A stretch of DNA of 49,300 bases, from positions 1 to 49,300 of the IMG/VR virus record IMGVR_UViG_3300028130_000009, one strand, 5' to 3'. The first letter of the stretch is position 1. The number at the start of each line of letters is the position of its first letter. Source of the DNA: a virus. The notes below the pieces were generated by a model. That model saw nothing but the letters and a program-made list of their open reading frames with translations, was not told the origin of the DNA and ran no database searches. This document shows, in pieces, positions 23,537 to 32,300 of the stretch. A program made the position numbers and the translations under genes.

Positions 23537-23851
23537 TTATTCCCAAGGTTTTTCCATACCTACATTCGTAGGTACTTTCATATTATTTATAAATTCCTCT
23601 AAATGATTTTTATGATTTTGAAGTACAGGGTGAGATTCAATCCATCCTAAAACCATTTCTTCTGTTACATCCTCAAAAGCAGTAAAAGCGTTTTCATTTA
23701 AAGTAACACCTAAATGTCCTATACTGTTATGCGTATATTCACCATCTACAGCTACTACTTCAAATTCTACTTCAGTTATAACATCAGATAATTCTCCTAA
23801 TGTTGGTGCTCCTTTTAATTGCAGGATGTTTGTATTATAAGTTATTGCCAT
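23537..23851 (-). CDS. Small accessory protein of the fibre block, 104 aa
   Basis: Opens MAITYNTNILQLKGAPTLGE and has VEFEVVAVDGEYTHNSIGHL, a beta segment, then FEDVTEEMVLGWIESHPVLQ and a helical end. The arrangement (beta hairpin, then TEExVxxW) is like small proteins that I recall next to tail-fibre genes in aquatic phages, possibly fibre assembly factors. This link is weak. The gene sits 1 base before the VWA gene and 5 bases after the S74 fibre, so it is part of the same transcript. Confidence 0.65.
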   Translation of the reverse strand: MAITYNTNILQLKGAPTLGELSDVITEVEFEVVAVDGEYTHNSIGHLGVTLNENAFTAFEDVTEEMVLGWIESHPVLQNHKNHLEEFINNMKVPTNVGMEKPWE

Positions 23852-23856
23852 TTTTA

Positions 23857-25203
23857 TTAATTTTTACAGTTACAGTTACAAGCTGTCTTATTACAAGCAG
23901 CCATTTGTGATTTAAGTTCGTCTATTTGTTTTTGTTGTTCTTTAATTGCTTCTATCAAGTATCCAGTTAAGTTACCATAAGCAACTCCTAATGTACCATC
24001 GTCATCGCTAACAAGTTCAGGAGCTACCTTTTGCATTTCTTGCGCTATTACACCAGAGCTTGATACACCTGTGTCTTTTCTATCAAAGCTAACGCCTCTC
24101 ATTTTTAATACTTTGTTACCGTCTAATGTTTTAACATTTTCTTTTAATCTAGCATCTGAGTAGGCTATAACATCTGCGCTAGCTGTAACAGATCCTAAAA
24201 AGTTTCCTGGTCCAGAATGAAAATCTTTCCATCTGTAAGAAGATGTACCTAGTCTAGTGTTATTTGCTAAAGTTGTAGAGTTAGGTATAAGAGCAGTAGG
24301 ACAGTTAACGTGGATATGATTATTATCTCCACTTGCAGAAATAGTACAATTACCCAATTGAATATAGCCAGTACCAAGCACTTGAAATCTACTACTAGTA
24401 CCGGCAGTAATGTGGGCAGGAAAAACCCAATGACCATCTTTGCTTTTTGTAGTTGAGTTAAAATCATTACTAGCGCTCTTCCTAGTATAAAGTATTAACT
24501 TACCTCCTCTAGTATCAGCACCTCCAGCCTGTGTTGTACCTCTTATTATAACTGCTCTATCATCAGTACCATTAGTATGAGTAGTTTGCCATTTTATATC
24601 TCCTAGTATTTGAGAATCACCATTTGTATTTCTTCTAAAGTCTAAATTTCCAGGAACGCTATCAGAATGATATAAATTCAAAGTTCCCTTTATAGTAGCT
24701 AAAGTATTTTGTAATTGTAAAATAAGAACACCACCTACGTGATGTTGCATAACATCAGCCGAGCTTTCAGTTATGTATGTATTACTTTGACCATCAAGGT
24801 AAAGTTTTCTAGCTGCTGCAATTGCAAAATCAGTACCAGAAAGAGAAGCTACATCACTACCAATTCTAAATCTAGTTGCACCATTTGCAATGAACTTTAA
24901 TTCACCAGTACCATTGTCACTTATGTAACTATGTGTACCATCGTGATATAATTCTAAATCTTGAGCATTACCTAGTTGTATTTTATCATTATCAGCTAAT
25001 TGAATATTACCATCAATAGTTACTGTACCATCTGAGTTTACATTAAATATTGGAATACCAGAAATATCTGAGACAGAAAATATATCTCCTGTTAGATTAT
25101 CTGTTACAGAGAATACTTGCCCAACGCTTCCTTGAACGTCTAAGAGTGTACCTCCTGACCCACTTACTATGAGTCCTTTTTTTATTTTAAATTCATTTGC
25201 CAT
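23857..25203 (-). CDS. Tail fibre/spike with C-terminal S74 intramolecular chaperone
   Basis: A protein of 448 residues. Residues about 15-100 (LLDVQGSVGQVFSVTDNLTG, SDISGIPIFNVNSDG, IQLGNAQDLELYHDG) repeat the N-terminal module of the 2169-residue fibre at 29310-35819. The middle is a beta-structured fibre. The last 100 residues are a Peptidase_S74 domain, AYSDARLKENVKTLDGNKVL, with the Ser349-Lys354 dyad expected for self-cleavage, then GVIAQEMQKVAPELV and a coiled coil (EAIKEQQKQIDELKSQM). The very end is cysteine-rich (ACNKTACNCNCKN), which is unusual for this domain. The chaperone helps fibre trimerisation and is then cut off. An SD-like AAAGG lies 7 bases before the ATG. Confidence 0.88.
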   Translation of the reverse strand: MANEFKIKKGLIVSGSGGTLLDVQGSVGQVFSVTDNLTGDIFSVSDISGIPIFNVNSDGTVTIDGNIQLADNDKIQLGNAQDLELYHDGTHSYISDNGTGELKFIANGATRFRIGSDVASLSGTDFAIAAARKLYLDGQSNTYITESSADVMQHHVGGVLILQLQNTLATIKGTLNLYHSDSVPGNLDFRRNTNGDSQILGDIKWQTTHTNGTDDRAVIIRGTTQAGGADTRGGKLILYTRKSASNDFNSTTKSKDGHWVFPAHITAGTSSRFQVLGTGYIQLGNCTISASGDNNHIHVNCPTALIPNSTTLANNTRLGTSSYRWKDFHSGPGNFLGSVTASADVIAYSDARLKENVKTLDGNKVLKMRGVSFDRKDTGVSSSGVIAQEMQKVAPELVSDDDGTLGVAYGNLTGYLIEAIKEQQKQIDELKSQMAACNKTACNCNCKN

Positions 25204-25224
25204 AATTACCTTTCATTTTCCAGG

Positions 25225-26508
25225 TTAAATATTAAATCTATTTTTGTATGCGTTATAATTTTGTTTTACTTCTGCATCAGAAAGTGCTTTGTTGTATACT
25301 TTACTAATAGCAACTTTACCTCCAATAGTATTAGAATTATTATCTCTTTTCATAAATCTCATGTTATCTCTTGATCCACCAGAATCTATATTTCCTATAG
25401 TAGAACCTGTAACTGTATCATGTAGAGATCCGTTTCTGTAAAATTTTATAGTATTTACACCATCATAAACACCAACATCATGATACCAAGTATTTGTTGA
25501 GGGATAACCCATGTCATCTATAGTTAAAGATTGCGAACCATTACTAACTTGAAAATACCAACCACCAGCTCCTCCTTGACCTATTAATGCTCCATTGTAA
25601 GGGCTGCTTGATTTTCTTTCAAACATTCCACCTCTACCTCCAGTAGTGCTAATTTGGTACAAAAACTCCATTGTAAAAGCGCCTATTGTAGGTAAAAATT
25701 TAGCATTCAATTGTAAATAATCATTTGTACCATCAAAAACAGGTTGTCCAATTGAATCAAAACTAAGAGTTGATACATCTATATTTGTTGTAGATTTTAA
25801 ATCTATTAAGCTTTGAGTATTTGATCTAGTTCCAGATGTGTAATTTATAGGACCTGTTGGTACTGTCGCATGCTCTGTTATAACAAAGTTTGTAAATATA
25901 CCTTCACCTGTAACAGTTCTATCGTTATAGATATACATGCTAGATATAGATGACGGTGTTTTAGAGCTATTAACTTGAACGTATAGCCCTATTTTTCTCC
26001 ATTTACCTATATAAGCACTGTTGTTATTCCAGTCGTCTCCAGCATTACCAGCTAATGATGTGTTCCAACCAATACCTTGGCTAGTACCGTCTGTATATGC
26101 AATGCCCATATAACCGTTTAGACCTGTACTCGAACTAGAGTGTCTAACGTACGGGGTTATCATGTAGAAATCAAAACTAACTAACACATACTCTGTGCTT
26201 GAACTAAGGGCAGCCGTATTAAAATTTTTATATAGACCAGCGTTGTTGTTGAACGCACTAGTATTTGCTGTTGCGGGATTACTTACAAAGTTTCTTTGAA
26301 AAACCCCAGAATCAGAGTTTAAGCCGTAATAATTGTCTCTGTATAAAGTTTCACCACCGGAACCAAAGTAGCCCGGTAAACCAGATGTTATTAAGTTAGT
26401 AGCGGGTTCACCTTTATAATGTCTAGTACTTGAATGTTGGTCTAAGCCGTATCCAGTGTCGTATCCAAACACCAACTGGTCGTTATGTAATTTAGGTCCT
26501 GTATACAT
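25225..26508 (-). CDS. LamG/concanavalin-like virion protein, paralogue 3 of 3
   Basis: A protein of 427 residues with the block architecture shared by its two neighbours. The N-terminal dock is QLVFGYDTGYGL...YKGEPATNL. An individual beta domain follows, then the linker RSNTQSLIDLKSTTNIDVST, a LamG-like lectin fold (about 250-405: DGTNDYLQLN, AFTMEFLYQI, IKFYRNGSLHD, KVAISKVYNKAL) and the ending EVKQNYNAYKNRFNI. LamG folds bind glycans or proteins, so it is a candidate receptor-binding protein. Its ATG overlaps the previous stop by one base (TAATG). The middle domain (about 60-220) differs most from the paralogues. Confidence 0.8.
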   Translation of the reverse strand: MYTGPKLHNDQLVFGYDTGYGLDQHSSTRHYKGEPATNLITSGLPGYFGSGGETLYRDNYYGLNSDSGVFQRNFVSNPATANTSAFNNNAGLYKNFNTAALSSSTEYVLVSFDFYMITPYVRHSSSSTGLNGYMGIAYTDGTSQGIGWNTSLAGNAGDDWNNNSAYIGKWRKIGLYVQVNSSKTPSSISSMYIYNDRTVTGEGIFTNFVITEHATVPTGPINYTSGTRSNTQSLIDLKSTTNIDVSTLSFDSIGQPVFDGTNDYLQLNAKFLPTIGAFTMEFLYQISTTGGRGGMFERKSSSPYNGALIGQGGAGGWYFQVSNGSQSLTIDDMGYPSTNTWYHDVGVYDGVNTIKFYRNGSLHDTVTGSTIGNIDSGGSRDNMRFMKRDNNSNTIGGKVAISKVYNKALSDAEVKQNYNAYKNRFNI

Positions 26509-27743
26509 TATAAATTAAATCTTTTTTTATATGATTGATAATTCTGTTTTATTTCACTAGCAGTTAACCCCCTATTATGCATCTTAAAAACAGGCACCTC
26601 TCCTGCTAAATAATAATTTGGATATGTGCGTCCTATATGTAAATAAGCAGTTTTAGATGAGTCAATTCTATTCCAACGAAAATTAGGTGTATAACTTTTT
26701 TCTAGCTCTCCATTTACATATACCGAAACATGATTAAAACCAACTACTGTAACAACATGCTGATTAACATTTGAAACAAAAGGCACAGATCCTGAAAAAG
26801 TAGTGCCTTGCTCTCCAGCCGTAGCGTCTTCAACTCTAAAGTAAACAGCATTGTTTATATTGTAGTGCCACCAAAAACCGTCTTTATCAGAATTAGTTGT
26901 ATGATCTGTTAGTATAGCCCAAGGACCTGCGGAATTAACACTTGCATTTACAATTCCCTCAATAGTTATAGTATTAGCATTTCTAACTATGCTATCCACA
27001 TCTACAACTATCTGGTCATCAGAGGCGTCAAAATTCATTTGACCAGAACTATCAAAAGACGTATTAGATACATCTATATCTTTTGTTCTTCTTAGGTCTA
27101 TAAGAGATTCTGTAGATGATCTTGTACCTAATACATATGGAGTTACATGAGTATTAATTTCTAGCTTTGCTCCACCAATAGCCCAAAAACCAGTATGACT
27201 ACCATCTGTTACACCGCTTCTAGATGGGTAAGCTATTATAGCGTTACCACTAACAGCAGAAGACGAATTACATGTAATTGATAATTGTTGCCAAGTTCCT
27301 TTGTTATTAAGATCATACCATCTATTTGTAGTATTTGTTAATGTAGTTCCTTCCATACTTTGATGTAAAGCACCAATGTTAGAATCGGGACTTACGTATA
27401 CCCAGCAACTCAAAGTGTAAGATGTGTTAGCTAAATAACTATAAGCTATCAAAGTATACCCATAAGAGTTTCCGCTCCAAGTAGAATTTAAAGATCCTGA
27501 TGTATGACTATACACTCTACCAACATCTTCAGGTGGTTTTGGAAAACTAGCTGTCCAGGCAGATGTATTGTACTCTGTTCTGTTTGGTCTTGCGTTAGCG
27601 TTGCTTATATCTCCAAATAAATTGACTGCAGGCTCTCCCGGGTAGAATCTAGCAGCAGTATTATTATTAGCCACACCAAAATTAGTGTCGTATCCAAATA
27701 CTACACTATCTTCAATTAAATTACCGCCTACTTCTGTTGCCAT
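26508..27743 (-). CDS. LamG/concanavalin-like virion protein, paralogue 2 of 3
   Basis: A protein of 411 residues. The N-terminus is SVVFGYDTNFGV...FYPGEPAVNLF, the linker is RSSTESLIDLRRTKDIDVSN, and the LamG-like region (about 235-395) contains FDASDDQIVVD, NTITIEGIVNA, HVSVYVNGELEKSY and PVFKMHNRGLTASE. It ends EIKQNYQSYKKRFNL. The central part (about 60-200) includes a carbohydrate-binding-module-like series (TSYTLSCWVYVS, GTWQQLSITCNSSS) that is not closely shared with the other copies. Predicted role: adhesin on the fibre tip or baseplate. It lies between the 109-residue accessory gene and paralogue 3. Confidence 0.8.
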   Translation of the reverse strand: MATEVGGNLIEDSVVFGYDTNFGVANNNTAARFYPGEPAVNLFGDISNANARPNRTEYNTSAWTASFPKPPEDVGRVYSHTSGSLNSTWSGNSYGYTLIAYSYLANTSYTLSCWVYVSPDSNIGALHQSMEGTTLTNTTNRWYDLNNKGTWQQLSITCNSSSAVSGNAIIAYPSRSGVTDGSHTGFWAIGGAKLEINTHVTPYVLGTRSSTESLIDLRRTKDIDVSNTSFDSSGQMNFDASDDQIVVDVDSIVRNANTITIEGIVNASVNSAGPWAILTDHTTNSDKDGFWWHYNINNAVYFRVEDATAGEQGTTFSGSVPFVSNVNQHVVTVVGFNHVSVYVNGELEKSYTPNFRWNRIDSSKTAYLHIGRTYPNYYLAGEVPVFKMHNRGLTASEIKQNYQSYKKRFNL

Positions 27744-27744
27744 G

Positions 27745-28074
27745 TTATTCTTCTAGTTGTTCAGTCCATTGATCTGTTGCTAGCAGTTCTAGTATTTCAG
27801 AATGATTATATTCTGTGTAATCATCATTATATATATCTGGTCTGCCGTAAACTCCAGCTTCTATAGTATTAGTCATTTCTTGGTTTGTATCAACATCCCA
27901 AAAAGTTTCTGTATGAGTTTCTTCTATTACATTAACTTCATATTTAACAAAAGTCAAAGTCTCATCTACTGATATTCTTAAAGACTCTTTGCTTGGTTCT
28001 AAAACCTGATTAAAGTCTATGTCGTCTATTATACTTGTTGGTATTACCAACCACCTTCTATTTTCGAATCTCAT
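27745..28074 (-). CDS. Small acidic accessory protein of the fibre block, 109 aa
   Basis: Starts MRFENRRWLVIPTSIIDDID and ends ELLATDQWTEQLEE. It is acidic, with a VKYEVNVIEETHTETFWDVD beta segment and a C-terminal NHSEILELL helix. Short proteins with a similar RxWLVIPT...I.F..v.E.s...lR.S.D opening occur, as I recall, beside fibre genes in aquatic phages, but no function is known to me. It separates LamG paralogues 1 and 2 with gaps of 4 and 1 bases, so it is part of the adhesin cassette and may assist assembly. Confidence 0.65.
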   Translation of the reverse strand: MRFENRRWLVIPTSIIDDIDFNQVLEPSKESLRISVDETLTFVKYEVNVIEETHTETFWDVDTNQEMTNTIEAGVYGRPDIYNDDYTEYNHSEILELLATDQWTEQLEE

Positions 28075-28078
28075 AATT

Positions 28079-29308
28079 TTATATATTAAATCTATTTTTT
28101 ATTGCATTAAAATTTTGTTTTACTTCTGTAGCTGTTAGAGCTCGGTTATAATACTTAGCTATAGGTATTTCTCCTTCAAACCAAGAACCAACATTTCCAC
28201 CAAATGCTCTCTGCCCACCTATATATAAATTTGTAGTATCAGGTGCTCCTGAAAAAGAGGTTGTCGAATTAGATACAGATACTCCATTTTTATATAAAAC
28301 CAAACCAGACCCTCCTTGAAAAACAGCTGTTATATGATGATAAGTATCTCTTGCAAGTCCAGCAGTAGCAGGGTAAGTGCCTGTACTAGCATCTCTTATT
28401 TGGAATCCTATATTAGTTGTTCCAGATTTATAAAATCCGTATTGTCCTGCATAACTACCTCCAATTGAAAATATATTACTACTATACGAATTTGCCCAAG
28501 TGGCTCCTGTAGGAACCATAAATACACATTCCATTGTAAAAGGATGAGAATAATCTGTTATCCCTATTCCTGATACACTTATTCTATCATCCGTACCGTC
28601 AAATGTAGGCTGCCCAGTTGAGTTAAAAGATACATTAGACACATCTATGTTGGTAGTCTTCTTTAAGTCTATTAGAGAAGCTGTATTAGATCTTGTACTA
28701 TCTACAAAAGGAACTGGTATTCCTTCATTAACCATAAAATTATCAAATAAATATTCAAAATCTACATTATTGTTTGTATTTAAATTTGTTCTATAAAAGT
28801 TATATCCAGTATAAGTTGACGTATATGTTCTCGTCAATCTTTTCCATCCGTCTTCTAAATCAACTATAGTATCGGTAAGACTAGTTGCAGCACTTCCAGA
28901 ATCAGGAGTCTTATATCCATTTTTATAAATGGCGCTAGGAGAAAAAGAGGAATTAGTTCCCCTTATTTTTTTATAATCAAACGAGTACGTATATACATTT
29001 CCTGATGTATTTATAATACTACTTTGTTGGTTTACCATATAGTATCCCGAAGTGTTAGTAGAGTATATTCTAAATACATTTTTTCTATTACCGTAAGAAA
29101 TTATTTCAGTTGTTACTGATGCACCGTGACTACCAACAGAAGGATTGATTACGGCGTTTGCTCTATCTGCTCCCCCGTTTATAGAATTAGATATAGGCTT
29201 ACCAGGATAAAATCTTGTAGCGGTAGTATTATCTGATACTCCGTACCCAGTATCATACCCAAATACTAAATTTTCTTTTATTAAATTAGGTCCTCTGTGT
29301 ATTCCCAT
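28079..29308 (-). CDS. LamG/concanavalin-like virion protein, paralogue 1 of 3
   Basis: A protein of 409 residues. The N-terminus is LIKENLVFGYDTGYGV...FYPGKPISNSI, the linker is RSNTASLIDLKKTTNIDVSN, and the LamG-like region (about 235-390) contains DGTDDRISVSGIG, HPFTMECVFMVP, YHHITAVFQGGSGLVLYKNG and EIPIAKYYNRAL. It ends EVKQNFNAIKNRFNI. It is transcribed immediately after the 2169-residue fibre, 1 base from its stop. The conserved ends and variable centre among the three paralogues suggest that the ends dock on the particle and the centres choose the ligand. Confidence 0.8.
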   Translation of the reverse strand: MGIHRGPNLIKENLVFGYDTGYGVSDNTTATRFYPGKPISNSINGGADRANAVINPSVGSHGASVTTEIISYGNRKNVFRIYSTNTSGYYMVNQQSSIINTSGNVYTYSFDYKKIRGTNSSFSPSAIYKNGYKTPDSGSAATSLTDTIVDLEDGWKRLTRTYTSTYTGYNFYRTNLNTNNNVDFEYLFDNFMVNEGIPVPFVDSTRSNTASLIDLKKTTNIDVSNVSFNSTGQPTFDGTDDRISVSGIGITDYSHPFTMECVFMVPTGATWANSYSSNIFSIGGSYAGQYGFYKSGTTNIGFQIRDASTGTYPATAGLARDTYHHITAVFQGGSGLVLYKNGVSVSNSTTSFSGAPDTTNLYIGGQRAFGGNVGSWFEGEIPIAKYYNRALTATEVKQNFNAIKNRFNI

Positions 29309-29309
29309 A

Positions 29310-32300
29310 TTATAATGCTCTTATTAATGATTTAACAATCCAGTCATTTGAAGTTGTTGTAGCTTGCAACTGCAGGTAGGTTGATGCTATAACTACGTTT
29401 AATGTAACATCTGACGTGTCACCTAAGTCATTGGTCGATGTTTCTGTAAACTCCACGTTTGTTCCATCGTGGCAAGCATATACTGTACCTGATCTTACGT
29501 TAGTGCCTTTTTTAATTACAAAGTCAAAAAATGCTGCGGTATACGTTGCTAAAACTACACTGGCTATTGCTTCAGTTCCTGTGTCTACATTTGTATTTTC
29601 TTGGTTTGAAAGTAAAGCATTGTCAACTTTTATATTACCATTAACATCAAGTTTCTCTGAAGGACTATTTGTACCAATACCGACCCTATTTGTACTAGCG
29701 TCAATTCTCATTACCTCAACTCTAGGGTACGTTGATAATTCTGCTTCAGTAAAATTCTGATTTGAATCTGTATTTGTTGAAGATCCGTATCCGAAGACAA
29801 TATCGGAGCCTCCTCCACCAGCAGTATCATTTACATCAGATACTATCTTTACCTCACCATCTGCTTGTAATCCTAAATTAGCACCAGAGTGTACAAAGTT
29901 GTTTGTATTATTAGGTCCCATATATATGTTACCTTCTATATGTAGCTTTTGTTGAGGACTACTTGTTCCGATACCTATATGACCGTTGCTATTAATCATC
30001 ATACGGGTCTTAGAGCCTACTGCATAGGAATCAGTAGTAGCAAGATACATTTTAGTACCGTACGTCCCGTCTGATCTTGTGTATATACCTGCATCTGCTA
30101 CTGAACCATTGCTATGATCACTAGCTCCAAATGTTATGGCATTACCAGTATGTGCTACACCATTACCTGCAGGGTCAAGATGTATCGCTCCTCTAGTTGT
30201 ACCTGGTGTTGTTTCATTCCAGTTAACACCTTGGCTTTCTATATATACTTTACCCGCAACTTGTAATTTCTCACTAGGACTAACCTGCCCAATACCTACT
30301 CTTTGATTTGCTCCATCAAAAGTAACTAAAGGAGTTGCAACAGCAGCGGGGTCACCAACAGCAATTTGCATTCCTTGATTAATCGGAGACATAATAGCGT
30401 AGTTTTCACCTCCTCCAACTAAGGATATATCTCCTTGAACATCTAATGTGTAATCAGGACTATCAGTATTAATTCCGACTTTACCGTCGTGATCAATCCT
30501 TAAAGCCTCATCTAATGTTTCATCATTTTGTGTAATAAAAAATCCTAAACCTGTACTTGAATCTCCATCAGAAGAGCTTTCTCTAATAGCAGCAATACTT
30601 GCTCCTACTAAACTATCACCTGGGGTTGTTGCTGCATTACCAGCTATTCTAAATTTAACACCTACACCTTCGCCTCCTTGTTGATCAATTGAATTACCAT
30701 CATCTCTTGATGAAATAGTATACGGATAATCTATGGTAGAAGCCGCTGATAATTGTTGACTAATTTCTAATAAAGATGTAGCAGAAGTTGTTCCAATACC
30801 AACATTAGCAGAATTATCAGTATCAACACTCATACTGTTAAGTATTATTCTTTCATTCCAAGTGTCATCATCTCCTGTAGGAGAAGTCTCTGGCGTATCA
30901 CTATACCAAGTTCCCTCAATGCCTGAGCCTACAAGTGTATAGTAAGGGGTTTGATAATTACTTATTAATTTATGCCATATTGTCCAAGACCCTGATGCAG
31001 CAGATGTTACAGAAAGATTAATTTTAAAATTCTCAGCTAATAAAGCTTCTGATCCATAATTAACTATATTAGCATATACACGGTATACCCCGTTTTGCAT
31101 TTTATAGTTAATATGCACATCTGCATTTATATTGTTATTAGCTGTATTTCCACCTGCTAAAACTTTTAAAGTAAATGCGGAAAAAGAAAACGTACTCCAA
31201 TTGTGAGAGTATACTTTTTGCCAATTATTAGTATGAGTAGTTGCTGTATAAGTACCTTGATGACTAAAAAATCCCTCAGCTTTAACAGTTTCGTTTACAT
31301 ATAATTGACCAGTAAGTGTACCTCCGCCTATAGGTAAATATAAACCAGCATGATCACCATGATCAGTAGGAATTGTAGGAGTACTAGTAAAGTTATTATA
31401 GTTTAAATAATAAGTTCCTTGTTGACCATCTAACTTATCAGAGTCTAAACCATTACCCGACCCTTGTTGTGTTATTTGTGCAGGGTGTATCATTCCTGTA
31501 CCTTCAGTTCCTTCCCACTGTGAAGAAGAAAAAGTAATACCAGTAAGATGAAATCTACCTGTTCTATTTTTAAATTTTATTTTTCCAAAACTACTTAAAC
31601 TTGTACCTGCAAAAGTTATAGTAGAGCCATCATGTTGACCCGCTCCTTCGTCACTGTTTTGGACTGTTTGATGTGTGTTTATTCTTCTTAAGAAAACTTC
31701 ATCACCATCTGATTGAACACCTAATACATCAACATAACCACCACTACTCCAAGTCAAATGTGAAATCCAACAAGACTCTGCACCAGTAGGAACGTCATAT
31801 GTTCTTGAACCTGTTCCATCATTATAAGCATAGCCTCCTGTAACATTAGGTTCACCCCATGCAGCGCCTGTTCCTTCAGCCCATGTTCCTGTTTCTGAGT
31901 CAAAATCGTCATTAACATCTAAAACAAATTCTCCATTTATTCTTTTTAATAGATTGCCTTGCGTCCCATCAACAGTATCAGCGTCTAATCCTGATCCTGA
32001 ACCATCATTTGCTGAGTTCCAGATTTTAGTATCTGACCCTAAATAAGTAGTGTCGTAAGTTTCATTAGTGTAAGTTATATTTGTAATAGTTGGAGTTTCA
32101 TAAATTACAGTTATACCTGCACCTGAAGTTGGATTAGTATGTAATATTGGGTGACCTAATGCGTCAATTACTACCTTAACAGACTTGTAATGAGAAACTT
32201 CAACATATATATCAGTATAGAAAACACTTTGACTAGAGTGATCCCAACCTGTATCTGTATGATCTCCTAATACTATCTTGTATCTTTGTAAATCACCGTT

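Noticed and set aside
24267-24467. Minus-strand ORF of 66 codons in another frame
   Set aside because: It is contained wholly within the S74 fibre gene and has no independent support such as a gap, overlap or motif.
25225-29308. Diversity-generating retroelement acting on the LamG genes
   Set aside because: No reverse transcriptase, no template repeat and no adenine-biased variable repeat were seen in the window. Duplication plus recombination is enough to explain the paralogues.
29416-29760. Plus-strand ORF of 114 codons
   Set aside because: It is antisense to the C-terminal end of the 2169-residue fibre, which carries recognisable fibre repeats; composition is of the shadow type.
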